A DNA stretch of 64,000 nt from Streptomyces sp. YS415. GTDB lineage: Bacteria; Actinomycetota; Actinomycetes; Streptomycetales; Streptomycetaceae. A model generated the notes under the pieces. That model did not search any database, had not been told where the DNA came from, and saw only the letters and a program-made list of their open reading frames with translations. The stretch's first letter is position 1. Each line of letters opens with the position of its first letter. This document shows positions 8,655 through 16,999 of the stretch, piece after piece. The DNA lies in the NCBI RefSeq assembly GCF_023544665.1, contig NZ_JAMJFL010000023.1, positions 1 to 64,000 of the forward strand. Reading direction: 5' to 3'. The translations under genes were made by a program, and so were the position numbers.

Positions 8655-9041
8655 ATGCGCGTACTCCGCCGCCGGGACGACCGGGGCCAGGTCACCATCG
8701 AGTTCCTCGGCATGACCCCGCTGATCATCCTGACGCTCGTGCTGATGTGGCAGTGCGCGCTGCTCGGCTACACCTTCACACTCGCCGGGAACGCCGCCGA
8801 CGAGGCCGTACGCGCGGGCACCGCCGCCGACCCCGGTGCCCGACAGGGCGCCTGCCAGGCGGCGGGCCTCGACAAGCTGCCCACCGCCTGGGAGGGCGGG
8901 GCGCAGGTGACCTGCGCGACCGGCGGAGGGTATGTGACCGCCGAGGTCCGGCTGGAGGTCCCGGTCCTGTTCCCCGGGTCGATCGGCTTCCCCTTCACGG
9001 TGGAGGGGCACGCGGGGGCGGTAGAGGAGGCGACGGACTGA
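8655..9041 (+). CDS. TadE-family pseudopilin
   Basis: A 128-residue protein with a short basic head, then GQVTIEFLGMTPLIILTLVL, which is the TadE-like prepilin cleavage region and hydrophobic helix. Two cysteines occur in the small extracellular part. TadE and TadF are minor pilins processed by the prepilin peptidase and needed for Tad pilus assembly. GGGGGG stands just before the ATG, and the gene begins two bases after tadZ ends. A second homologue follows directly. Confidence 0.85.
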   Translation: MRVLRRRDDRGQVTIEFLGMTPLIILTLVLMWQCALLGYTFTLAGNAADEAVRAGTAADPGARQGACQAAGLDKLPTAWEGGAQVTCATGGGYVTAEVRLEVPVLFPGSIGFPFTVEGHAGAVEEATD

Positions 9042-9042
9042 G

Positions 9043-9423
9043 ATGCCGTACGAACGCTGCCGCCGGGGCCGTCCCCGGGCGAGCACCCGGGACCGCGGCC
9101 AGGTGGCCCTGGAGTACCTGGGCTTCATCCCCGTACTGATCCTGGTCGCCATGGCGGCCGTACAGATCGGGCTCATCGCCTACACCGCCCAGCAGGCGGG
9201 CACCGCCGCCCGCGCCGGGGCGCGCAGTGCCTCCCTGGAGGGGCCCTTCGCGCAGGACTGCCAGGCCGCGGTGAGCGGCTGGCTGGCCGACGGGACCACG
9301 TGCGCGAGCGCCGGGGGCGGCGACGAGGTACGGGTCACCGCGACCGTCGGCATCCCGTCCATCGTGCCCGGCTGGGACTTCGGGGGCGCCACCAAGTCCG
9401 CCACCATGCCGCTCGACCACTGA
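9043..9423 (+). CDS. Second TadE/TadF-like pseudopilin
   Basis: A 126-residue pseudopilin with the same plan as its upstream neighbour: basic head, then GQVALEYLGFIPVLILVAMA as cleavage site and helix, and an extracellular tail with two cysteines (DCQAA, TTCAS). It starts one base after the stop of the first pseudopilin gene, so translation is probably coupled. The pair most likely corresponds to the TadE/TadF minor-pilin pair. Confidence 0.85.
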   Translation: MPYERCRRGRPRASTRDRGQVALEYLGFIPVLILVAMAAVQIGLIAYTAQQAGTAARAGARSASLEGPFAQDCQAAVSGWLADGTTCASAGGGDEVRVTATVGIPSIVPGWDFGGATKSATMPLDH

Positions 9424-9437
9424 GGAGCACGAGAGCC

Positions 9438-10775
9438 ATGAGCCTGCGGGCCCGCATCAACACCCCCGAGGAGAACGGCAGCAGGGGCGAGGACGGCCAT
9501 CTGGTCGCCTCCTACCGGGCCAAGCTGCTGGAGGAGATCGACCTCGCGGAGATGAGTTCGCTGGCCGCGGCCGAACGCCGGGCCCGCCTGGAACGCGTCC
9601 TCGGCCACATCATCAGCCGCGACGGCCCTGTCCTCTCCACGGTCGAGCGCTCGCAGCTGATCCGCCGAGTGGTCGACGAAGCGCTGGGCCTGGGCATCCT
9701 GGAGCCGCTGCTGGAGGACGCGTCGATCACCGAGATCATGGTGAACGGCCCCGACGCGATCTTCGTGGAACGGGCGGGCCGGGTGGAACAACTGCCCCTG
9801 CGCTTCCCCTCCCACGAGCAGCTGATGCAGACGATCGAGCGGATCGTCTCCACGGTCAACCGGCGGGTCGACGAGTCCAACCCCATGGTGGACGCGCGAC
9901 TGCCCTCGGGCGAGCGGGTCAACGTGATCATCCCGCCGCTCTCCCTGACCGGCGCCACCCTCACCATCCGCCGCTTCCCGCGCTCCTTCACCCTGCACGA
10001 GATGGTCGGCCTCGGCTCGCTGGACGAACAGATGGTGTACCTGCTCGCGGGCTTGGTGCAGGCGAAGTTCAACATCATCGTCTCCGGCGCGACGGGCACC
10101 GGAAAGACGACCCTCCTGAACGCCCTGTCCGGCCTGATCCCCGAGGTCGAGCGCATCATCACGATCGAGGACTCGGCCGAACTGCAACTCCAGCAGGGCC
10201 ATGTGATCCGCCTGGAGTCCCGCCCGCCGAACGTGGAGGGCCAGGGCCGGGTCACCATCCGCGACCTGGTCCGCAACTCCCTGCGGATGCGCCCCGACCG
10301 CATCGTCGTCGGCGAGGTCCGGGGCGGCGAGTCCCTGGACATGCTCCAGGCGATGTCCACCGGCCACGACGGCTCCCTCGCCACCGTGCACGCCAACAGC
10401 ACGGAGGACGCGCTGATGCGGCTGAAGACGCTGGCCTCCATGTCCGACGTGGAGGTCCCCTTCGAGGCGCTGCACGACCAGATCAACAGCGCCGTCGACG
10501 TCATCATCCAGCTCACCCGGTTCGCCGACGGCGCCCGCCGCATCACCGAGATCGCCGTCCTCGACAGCCACGGCGGCGAACCGTACCGACTGGCCACGGT
10601 CGCCCGCTTCAACGCCCAGCCCATGGCGGCCGACGGCCGGGTCTACGGCGTCTTCGAGTACTACCCGCTCCCGCGCCGCACCGCGGACCGCCTCTACATG
10701 GCCAACCAGCCGGTGCCACAGGCGTTCGGGGTGGCGCGGACCGTGGAGCAGTTGGCCATCCGAGCGGCCAGGTAG
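9438..10775 (+). CDS. tadA: TadA/CpaF secretion ATPase
   Basis: A 445-residue hexameric ATPase that powers Flp pilus polymerisation at the inner face of the membrane. It shows the family features in order: an N-terminal helical domain, ITEIMVNGPDAIFVERAGRV, Walker A SGATGTGKTT (about 216-225), a glutamate-rich Asp box (ITIEDSAELQLQ), Walker B RIVVGEVRGGE (near 288) and a His box (TGHDGSLATVHANS). ATG 9438 has GAGGAG fifteen bases upstream. It lies 16 bases before tadB. Confidence 0.95.
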   Translation: MSLRARINTPEENGSRGEDGHLVASYRAKLLEEIDLAEMSSLAAAERRARLERVLGHIISRDGPVLSTVERSQLIRRVVDEALGLGILEPLLEDASITEIMVNGPDAIFVERAGRVEQLPLRFPSHEQLMQTIERIVSTVNRRVDESNPMVDARLPSGERVNVIIPPLSLTGATLTIRRFPRSFTLHEMVGLGSLDEQMVYLLAGLVQAKFNIIVSGATGTGKTTLLNALSGLIPEVERIITIEDSAELQLQQGHVIRLESRPPNVEGQGRVTIRDLVRNSLRMRPDRIVVGEVRGGESLDMLQAMSTGHDGSLATVHANSTEDALMRLKTLASMSDVEVPFEALHDQINSAVDVIIQLTRFADGARRITEIAVLDSHGGEPYRLATVARFNAQPMAADGRVYGVFEYYPLPRRTADRLYMANQPVPQAFGVARTVEQLAIRAAR

Positions 10776-10791
10776 GGAGGGAACGGAACCG

Positions 10792-11736
10792 ATGGAATTC
10801 CAGACGCTGATCACGCTGACCACCGGCATCACCCTGCTGACCTGCGCCCTGGCGGTGGCCGGCCTGCACGCCTACGCGGCCGGCCGGGCCCAGCGCCAGG
10901 CACTGGTGGACCGCCTCTCGGCGACGGGACAGATCACCACCGGGGGCCGCCGGCGCCGCTTCGGCGACCTGGACCGCAGACTGCGCCGCACGAAGCTCGG
11001 CCGGAAGCTGGAACTGCGGCTGGCGGCGACCGGCCTCGACGTGACGCCGGGCGAGTTCTTCGTCTACATGCTGGCCGCGGTGGCGGGCCTGTGGCTGGTC
11101 GGCCAGGCGACACTGGCGCCGTTCTTCGGCCCGATCGCGGGACTGCTGGGGGTGTGGGCGGCCGTCCAGTTCCTCAACTGGCAACGGCAGAAGCGCATCG
11201 AGAAGTTCATCAACCAACTCCCCGAAATGGCCCGCATCCTGGCCAACGCCACCCAGGCCGGCCTCGCGCTGCGCACCGCGATCGGCATGGCGGCGGACGA
11301 GCTGGATGCCCCGGCGGGCGAGGAGCTGTCCAAAGTCGCCAACCAGTTGGCGATCGGCGCCTCGATGGACGACGCGCTGGGCGAGCTGGCGGACCGCCTG
11401 CCCTCGCGGGAACTGGTGGTGCTGGTGACGACCCTCGTCCTGTCGAACCGGGCCGGCGGCCAGGTGGTCAGCGCCCTGCGCAACCTGACCGAGACGCTGG
11501 AGGAGCGCAAGGAGACCCGCCGGGAGATCCGCACCCAGCTCTCCCAGGTGAGCATGACGTCGTACGCCGTCCCGGCGCTCGGCATCGGCTCCCTGTTCCT
11601 GATGAACGGCGTCAAGGACGGCGCACTGGAGCGGATGACCGGCTCACCGGCCGGACAGGTGGCGGTACTCGTGGCGTTCGGGCTGTACGTCATCGGCTTC
11701 GTGATGATCCGCCGCCTGTCGCGGATCGACGTCTAG
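10792..11736 (+). CDS. tadB: TadB, T2SS-F-domain pilus platform protein
   Basis: A 314-residue membrane protein. One N-terminal helix (LITLTTGITLLTCALAVAGL) precedes a pair of helices near 90-130, then the T2SS-F cytoplasmic domain (ARILANATQAGLALRTAIGM), and C-terminal helices. TadB forms the inner-membrane platform with TadC and works with TadA. The length is normal for the family. GGGAGGGAACGG precedes the ATG. It is followed 15 bases later by tadC. Confidence 0.92.
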   Translation: MEFQTLITLTTGITLLTCALAVAGLHAYAAGRAQRQALVDRLSATGQITTGGRRRRFGDLDRRLRRTKLGRKLELRLAATGLDVTPGEFFVYMLAAVAGLWLVGQATLAPFFGPIAGLLGVWAAVQFLNWQRQKRIEKFINQLPEMARILANATQAGLALRTAIGMAADELDAPAGEELSKVANQLAIGASMDDALGELADRLPSRELVVLVTTLVLSNRAGGQVVSALRNLTETLEERKETRREIRTQLSQVSMTSYAVPALGIGSLFLMNGVKDGALERMTGSPAGQVAVLVAFGLYVIGFVMIRRLSRIDV

Positions 11737-11751
11737 GGGGGAGGGCGGACC

Positions 11752-12642
11752 ATGACGGCTTTGCTGCTCGCCCTGCTGATGGGACTGAGCGTGTGGGGTG
11801 CCTTCGCGGGCATCCGCATGTACCGGGCGGACGCGAAACTGCCCGGTGACCTCCAGCTGGCACTGGAGGTGGGCGCCACCCGCACCGGCGCGGTGGACTC
11901 GCTGATCGACCGCATGGGCATGCGGTACGCGCCGGCGGTCCTGCGCCTGATGGGCCCCAAGCAGGTGGCCAAGTACCGCCGCAAGATCGACCTGGCGGGC
12001 AACCCCGGCGGCCTCACGATCGACCGCTACGCGGCCCGGCGGGCGGTGTACGGCTTCCTGGGCGCGGTCGGCGGGCTGGTGTTCCTGATGCGGGGCCAGT
12101 ACCTGGTGGCCCTGCTGCTCTTCGCCTTCGGCGCCTTCTGGACCGAGGTCGGCATCTGGTCGGCGATCCGGATCCGGAAGGACGTGATCGAACGGACCCT
12201 GCCCGACTTCCTCGACGTACTGGCGGTGGTGGTGAGCGCGGGCCTGGGCTTCCGGCAGGCACTGGACCGCGTGGCGTCCCGCTACGAGGGCCCCTGGGCG
12301 GACGAACTGCGCATCACGCTCCGCCAGATGGACCTGGGCATGAGCCGCCGCCAGGCCTTCGCGGAACTCCGCCGCCGGAACGACTCCGAACAGGTCGCCA
12401 TGTTCGTGACCGCCCTCCAGCAGGGGGAGGAACTCGGGGCGCCGATCGTGGACACGCTGGTGGCACTGGCGAAGGACATGCGCAGGACGGACGCGCAGAA
12501 CGCCCGCCGGAAGGCGGCGAGGGCCGTTCCCAAGGCCACGATGATGATCACGACGTTCATGGTTCCGGCCACGATGATCCTGCTCGGGGCGGGGCTGCTG
12601 CTGGGCTCGGGGACGGACTTCGGCTCCATCACGGGGGAGTAG
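11752..12642 (+). CDS. tadC: TadC, T2SS-F-domain pilus platform protein
   Basis: A 296-residue membrane protein of the same family as TadB. It has an N-terminal helix, a central helix pair (about 100-140) and a T2SS-F domain (DFLDVLAVVVSAGLGFRQAL) ending in a hydrophobic stretch (TTFMVPATMILLGAGLLLGS). It completes the inner-membrane platform. GGGGGGAGGGCGGACC precedes the ATG. It is the last gene before a G-rich repeat tract and the two-component system. Confidence 0.92.
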   Translation: MTALLLALLMGLSVWGAFAGIRMYRADAKLPGDLQLALEVGATRTGAVDSLIDRMGMRYAPAVLRLMGPKQVAKYRRKIDLAGNPGGLTIDRYAARRAVYGFLGAVGGLVFLMRGQYLVALLLFAFGAFWTEVGIWSAIRIRKDVIERTLPDFLDVLAVVVSAGLGFRQALDRVASRYEGPWADELRITLRQMDLGMSRRQAFAELRRRNDSEQVAMFVTALQQGEELGAPIVDTLVALAKDMRRTDAQNARRKAARAVPKATMMITTFMVPATMILLGAGLLLGSGTDFGSITGE

Positions 12643-12772
12643 GGGACGGGCATGGGTATGGGGCTGGGGTTGGGAACGGGGTTGGGGCTGAGGCAGGGGC
12701 TTGGGCAGGGGCAGGGGCTGAGGCAGGGGCTGAGGCAGGGGCCGGGCATCGGGGTGGGGGTGAGGGGTTTGC
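12640..12772 (+). repeat. G-run low-complexity tract between tadC and the kinase
   Basis: About 130 bases with some twenty runs of three or more G on the plus strand, including imperfect direct copies of CTGAGGCAGGGGC. It can be read as a glycine-rich extension of the kinase from ATG 12652, but a better start with ribosome site lies downstream at 12826. So it is more likely a non-coding leader able to form G-quadruplexes in the mRNA. Confidence 0.7.
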
Positions 12773-12825
12773 GAGGGTCCCTGACACCACCGCGGGAGCT
12801 GAACGAACCGCAGGGGGCATCCGCT

Positions 12826-14106
12826 ATGGCGCGCCCCCAGGGCCCCACGCGCCCTGAGAACCCCACGTGCCTACAGGACCCCACGCGCTCCCAGGACCCC
12901 ACCCTCGCCCTCCAGATAAACGCCCTCCAGGCCACCACCCGCATGGTCTTCGGCTTCCGCCTCGCCATGCTCGCCCTCTCCGCCCCCGCGGCTCTCCTGA
13001 ACGCCGCCCCCGGACTCGGCACCCGCCTGGTCGGCGCGGCCGTGGTGGTCACCTTCATCACCAGTTACGCCCTCTTCAGGGACTGGGAACGCTTCGGCCC
13101 CTTACTCCTCCGCCACCCCACCCTCCTGGCCCTGGACACCCTCTTCGGCGCCCTGCTCCTGGTCTCGGCGGGCCCGGACACCCCCCTCGCCTACGTCAGC
13201 GTCTGCACCCCCCTCCTCGCCGGCATCGCCTACGGCTACCGAGCCGCGGCCGTCTTCGCCAGCCTCCAGTCCCTGATCCTCCTCCTCGTCTACGCCACCA
13301 CGGCGGAGGCCGACACGAGCCTCGCGGAGAAGCTGCTCCTGCCCGGCTTCTGCGTGATCACCGGCGCGGGCGGCTCCGCCCTGCGCAACCTCGTCCTCCG
13401 CTTCGGCGCCGCGACCCAGGCCCTGGCCGAGACCCGGGCCCGCCTGGCGGCCACCGAGGCCGTGGCCGCCGAACGGGCGCGTCTGGCACGGGAGATGCAC
13501 GACTCGGTCGCCAAGACCCTGCACGGCGTGGCCCTGGCCGCCGACGGCCTGGCGGCGACAGCGGCCACCATCCCCCAGAACCCCGCCCTGATCACCCAGC
13601 AGGCGGACCTGGTCGCCCGAGCCAGCCGCAGAGCGGCAACGGAATCCCGCGAACTCCTGGTGGACCTGCGCCGCCACGAACCCTCGACGGCGGACGTCCT
13701 GAAGGAACTGGAGTCCCGTACCGCCGACTTCACCACCCGAACAGGCCTCCCCACCACCTACCACCCCACCAGCCCCGCCCCACCCCTGCCTCCCGCGGTG
13801 ACCCGCCAACTCCTCTCCATCGCCGCGGAGGCCATGGAGAACGCCCACCGCCACGCCACCCCGACCAGCGTGGACGTACGCGCGGGCGTGCAGGGCGACC
13901 TGCTGCGCATCAGCGTGTACGACGACGGCCGCGGCCTCCCTCCGGGAACCACCCTCGAACAACTCCGCAGGGCCGGTCACTTCGGCCTGATCGGCATGGT
14001 CGAACGGGCCGCGTCCGTGGGCGCCCGGATCCGCATGGGCCGCGGCGACCACCCGAAAGGCACGGAAGTCCTCCTGGAACTCCCCCTGGCGCCACGAAGG
14101 ACATGA
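12826..14106 (+). CDS. Membrane sensor histidine kinase (NarL/DesK type) with a TTA codon
   Basis: A 426-residue kinase. ATG 12826 is chosen because AGGGGGC lies eight bases upstream; an ATG at 12652 would add 58 glycine-rich residues. The N-terminus has a short PT-rich repeat (GPTRPENPT, DPTRSQDPT). Five or six membrane helices follow (about 40-180), then HisKA_3 with phospho-acceptor H225 in REMHDSVAKTLHG, and a HATPase domain (SIAAEAMENAHRHA, HFGLIGMVERA). Leu93 is encoded by TTA (13102-13104), the rare codon read by the bldA tRNA. The response regulator gene starts four bases later. Position implies control of the pilus genes. Confidence 0.9.
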   Translation: MARPQGPTRPENPTCLQDPTRSQDPTLALQINALQATTRMVFGFRLAMLALSAPAALLNAAPGLGTRLVGAAVVVTFITSYALFRDWERFGPLLLRHPTLLALDTLFGALLLVSAGPDTPLAYVSVCTPLLAGIAYGYRAAAVFASLQSLILLLVYATTAEADTSLAEKLLLPGFCVITGAGGSALRNLVLRFGAATQALAETRARLAATEAVAAERARLAREMHDSVAKTLHGVALAADGLAATAATIPQNPALITQQADLVARASRRAATESRELLVDLRRHEPSTADVLKELESRTADFTTRTGLPTTYHPTSPAPPLPPAVTRQLLSIAAEAMENAHRHATPTSVDVRAGVQGDLLRISVYDDGRGLPPGTTLEQLRRAGHFGLIGMVERAASVGARIRMGRGDHPKGTEVLLELPLAPRRT

Positions 14107-14110
14107 CGGC

Positions 14111-14854
14111 ATGACACACCCCCACTTCCCCACACCCGCCCCCGCGCGCCCGCTCCGCGTCGTGGTGGCCGACGACAACCCGGTGGTCCGGGCGGGCCTG
14201 ACGGCCCTGCTGACGGGCCGCAGCGACATCACGGTCGTAGCCGAAGCGGCGGACGGCCAGGAGGCGTACGAAGCGGCCCTCCGCCACCACCCCGACGTCG
14301 TCCTCCTGGACGTCCAGATGCCCGGCGTGGACGGCCTCACGGCACTGCCGTACCTGGTGGACCTCGCCCCGGTGATGATGCTGACGTACAGCAGGGAGTC
14401 GGCGACGGTGGAGGAGGCGCTGCGCAAGGGCGCGAACGGCTACCTGGTGCACGGTGAGTTCACGGCTGCGCAGCTGGTGGACGCGGTGCGCGACATCCGA
14501 CAGGGCAAACCCCACTTCACGCCGACGGCGGCGGACGCACTCCTCAGCCAGCTCCGCCGGGGTGCGGATTCGCAGCAGCATACGGAATCGGTCCCTCCAC
14601 CGAGGGAATTCAGCGAACCTCTTTCGCAAGTGCAACCGAATGTGGGAGAGTCTTCGGGCAGGGTGAGGTACCAACTCAGCGCGAGGGAGGCGGAGATCAT
14701 GAACCTGATCGCATCGGGCATGACGAACCAGCAGATCGCCGCCGCGTGCTTCATCAGCGAGAAGACGGTCAAGAACCACATCAACCGCATCTTCGCCAAA
14801 CTCCACAGCACCACCCGGGCGCAGGCCGCCGCCAAGTGGCTGGGGGTGAACTGA
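14111..14854 (+). CDS. NarL/LuxR-family response regulator
   Basis: A 247-residue DNA-binding regulator, partner of the kinase just upstream. The receiver domain has acidic D21/D22 and phospho-acceptor D67 (VVLLDVQMPG), the conserved threonine in MMLTYS and the lysine in LRKGANGYLV. The C-terminal LuxR domain reads LSAREAEIMNLIASGMTNQQ then IAAACFISEKTVKNHINRIF. The linker between them (about residues 152-185) has noticeably less G/C at third positions than the rest. The flp pilin gene follows after 104 bases, so it is a likely target. Confidence 0.92.
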   Translation: MTHPHFPTPAPARPLRVVVADDNPVVRAGLTALLTGRSDITVVAEAADGQEAYEAALRHHPDVVLLDVQMPGVDGLTALPYLVDLAPVMMLTYSRESATVEEALRKGANGYLVHGEFTAAQLVDAVRDIRQGKPHFTPTAADALLSQLRRGADSQQHTESVPPPREFSEPLSQVQPNVGESSGRVRYQLSAREAEIMNLIASGMTNQQIAAACFISEKTVKNHINRIFAKLHSTTRAQAAAKWLGVN

Positions 14855-14958
14855 CATGCCCCGCATCTGGGCCCACCTTTGGGCCCACGGACCCTCGTCC
14901 CCGCACCACCAGCGGCCCTACGGTTCCGGCACCACAGCCGCAACCGAAGGGAACCCCC

Positions 14959-15120
14959 ATGAACAACCGCTTCAACATGAACGACAAGGGCCAGACGGCG
15001 GTGGAGTACCTGGGGATCATTGCGGTGGTCGTTGCGATCGTGTTGGCGATCACGGGGACGGACATCGGTCAGACGATCTACGACGCCATCGTGGACAAGG
15101 TCGACGAGGTAACCGGTTGA
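14959..15120 (+). CDS. flp: Flp-type IVb pilin
   Basis: A 53-residue major pilin subunit. A short head MNNRFNMNDKG precedes QTAVEYLGIIAVVVAIVLAI, which is the Flp class cleavage/helix region (G followed by a glutamate at +5 and tyrosine at +6). A short acidic tail follows. AAGGGAAC sits just before the ATG. The processed pilin would be about 42 residues, typical for Flp. The downstream TadG-like gene overlaps its stop. Confidence 0.9.
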   Translation: MNNRFNMNDKGQTAVEYLGIIAVVVAIVLAITGTDIGQTIYDAIVDKVDEVTG

Positions 15121-15716
15121 CCCAAGTTCGCAGGTACGGCGACTCAGGGCAGGCGTTCCCCATCTACATCACCGTGGTGGGGGCCCTGCTCTTTCTCGCG
15201 TTCGCCTACCTCGCGGTCGGCCAGGCCGCAGCGAACCGGAACGGTGCCCAGACGGCAGCTGATGCGGCTGCGCTCGCGGCAGCGCAGGAGACCCGGGACC
15301 AGCTTGCGGGCAAGTGGGTGGAGGACGTACTCGACCCGACCAAGTGGCAGGACATCTTCGACGGCCTTGTGCCTGGACTTGAGCCCTCGTGCTGGCGGGC
15401 GGACGAACTCGCCGCGCAGAACGACGCCCATGTCGAGACGTGCGGTCAAACCGGCCCATTGGAGTACACGGTCGAGGTCCAGACGGACAAGTCCGTCGGA
15501 GAGTCCATCGTCCCGGGCACGGAGGGCAAGTACTCGCGGGCATCCGCAAAGGCGGTGATCGAGCCGCGTTGCGGGTTCGAACTCCCGGGCGAGGGTGCCG
15601 AGGACGACGAGTTGCCGGTACTCACCTGCGAGGACGAGGACTGGGAGCTGGATCCGGAGGACCTCACCGATCTCCCGGGCCCGGAAGACCTCTTCGACGT
15701 CCATCTGGCTGACTGA
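15117..15716 (+). CDS. TadG-like / pilus-associated exported protein
   Basis: A 199-residue protein starting at TTG 15117, which overlaps the flp stop (TTGA), with GAGGT as ribosome site inside flp. The N-terminus (YGDSGQAFPIYITVVGALLF) is a TadE/TadG-like helix, followed by ANRNGAQTAADAAALAAAQE, the usual start of TadG-type extracellular regions. The rest is acidic with five cysteines. It probably sits at the cell surface with the pilus. Translational coupling to flp suggests fixed stoichiometry. Confidence 0.8.
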   Translation: MTQVRRYGDSGQAFPIYITVVGALLFLAFAYLAVGQAAANRNGAQTAADAAALAAAQETRDQLAGKWVEDVLDPTKWQDIFDGLVPGLEPSCWRADELAAQNDAHVETCGQTGPLEYTVEVQTDKSVGESIVPGTEGKYSRASAKAVIEPRCGFELPGEGAEDDELPVLTCEDEDWELDPEDLTDLPGPEDLFDVHLAD

Positions 15717-15750
15717 CAACCGAACGACAAGGGATGAAGGAAGCAGCGGA

Positions 15751-16329
15751 ATGAGCATTCGGTTCACTACGAAGGCCCGCAGGGGAATGGTCGCGTTGAC
15801 CGTTGCGGCCGGTCTGGCCGTCGGTGTGGCCGGCTGTGGCGGTGGGGGTGACGACGACAAGAAGCCGGAGTCGTCGGCATCAGCCTCGAAGGACAGTGGG
15901 TCCGCCCCGGATGCTCAGGAGGGAACGGACGAACTTCTGGCCGAACTGAGGGGAGAGGAAGGGCTTGTCCTCCGGCTCACTTCTGCTCAGAGGGACTCAG
16001 GTGGGTTCGTCACGGTCAGCGGAGAAATGAAGAACGACGGTGACGAGGCCGCTCGCGTCTCGGTCCGAACCTCTGGTGACGAGACCGAGATCCTCAGGCA
16101 CGGATCGTCGCTGGGCGGAGCAACACTTGTCGACTCCGCGAGCAAGAAGCGCTACTACGTGCTGCGTGACACTGACGGCCGACCGCTGACGACGACCGAC
16201 ATGCCCAGGATCAAGGCGGGCGACTCCATCCCCGTCTTCATGCAGTTCCCGGCACCCCCCACAGACACCACCGAAGTCACCTTCCAGCTCCCCACGTTCG
16301 CCGCGGCCACCATCCAGATCTCCGGCTGA
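15751..16329 (+). CDS. Putative lipoprotein of the Tad locus
   Basis: A 192-residue exported protein. The signal peptide ends in a lipobox (AVGVAGC), then a GGGGDDDKK serine/aspartate linker. The mature part resembles a small beta-sandwich (LVLRLTSAQRDSGGFVTVSG, MKNDGDEAARVSV). I do not recognise a specific family. It lies between the TadG-like and OmpA-like genes in the same direction, so it may be an envelope part of the pilus system. Third-position G/C is lower than in the tad core genes. Confidence 0.75.
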   Translation: MSIRFTTKARRGMVALTVAAGLAVGVAGCGGGGDDDKKPESSASASKDSGSAPDAQEGTDELLAELRGEEGLVLRLTSAQRDSGGFVTVSGEMKNDGDEAARVSVRTSGDETEILRHGSSLGGATLVDSASKKRYYVLRDTDGRPLTTTDMPRIKAGDSIPVFMQFPAPPTDTTEVTFQLPTFAAATIQISG

Positions 16330-16338
16330 GGCACCGCC

Positions 16339-16965
16339 ATGACGACCAGGAACCTCACTTCAGCCATGGCAGCAGCGACCGTCATGCTCGCCACCACCCT
16401 CTACGGCGTCACCACGGCCCACGCCGACGACAACCCCAGCGTCCCCCCAGGCACCGAAGCCACAGCCACCGCACCCGTCGAAGTCGACCCCAACGACCCG
16501 GACCTGAAACTCCCGGAGGGCGCCACGCTCGCCGAAGCGAAGGTGCTGGACATCAAGCAGGTCGTCGAAGACCAGAGCGGAGACGAACGCCGCGAGGACA
16601 CCAATGCGGACGTGAAGTTCGCGCTTCAGGCAGAGGTCCTGTTCCCCAAGGACAGCGCGAAGCTGAACGGCGAGGCAAAGGCCCGCATCGCAGCGATCGC
16701 GGAAGAGATCAAAACCCAGCAGGCCACGAAGATCCGAGTCTTCGGCTTCACGGACAACCTCGGCTCCTCGGCCCACGGCGACGTCCTCTCCAAGCAACGC
16801 GCCAACGCCGTGGAGGACATCCTGAAGGGCGAACTGAACAACCCGAACATCACCTACGAGGTCCGCGGCTACGGCGAGCAATACCCCATCGCGTCCAACG
16901 ACTCGGAGTCCAGCCGAAAGAAGAACCGAAGGGTAGAGGTCTCCTTCCCCCGCTCGGACAACTGA
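16339..16965 (+). CDS. OmpA/MotB-like peptidoglycan-binding protein
   Basis: A 208-residue exported protein with a signal peptide (cut near TTAHA) and a C-terminal OmpA domain (VLFPKDSAKLNGEAKARIAA, IRVFGFTDNLGSSAHGDVLS, KKNRRVEVSFPR). The domain binds peptidoglycan. In a Gram-positive envelope it may anchor the pilus or associated lipoprotein to the wall. It starts nine bases after the lipoprotein gene and ends the rightward pilus-locus run. Confidence 0.88.
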   Translation: MTTRNLTSAMAAATVMLATTLYGVTTAHADDNPSVPPGTEATATAPVEVDPNDPDLKLPEGATLAEAKVLDIKQVVEDQSGDERREDTNADVKFALQAEVLFPKDSAKLNGEAKARIAAIAEEIKTQQATKIRVFGFTDNLGSSAHGDVLSKQRANAVEDILKGELNNPNITYEVRGYGEQYPIASNDSESSRKKNRRVEVSFPRSDN

Positions 16966-16999
16966 CGCGACGCTGCCAGGGGGCCACGTCCCCGCCCTC

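Noticed and set aside
12652..12825. Glycine-rich N-terminal extension of the kinase (58 residues)
   Set aside because: The tract is simple G-run repeat, and a good ribosome site precedes ATG 12826; the extension is kept only as an alternative start.
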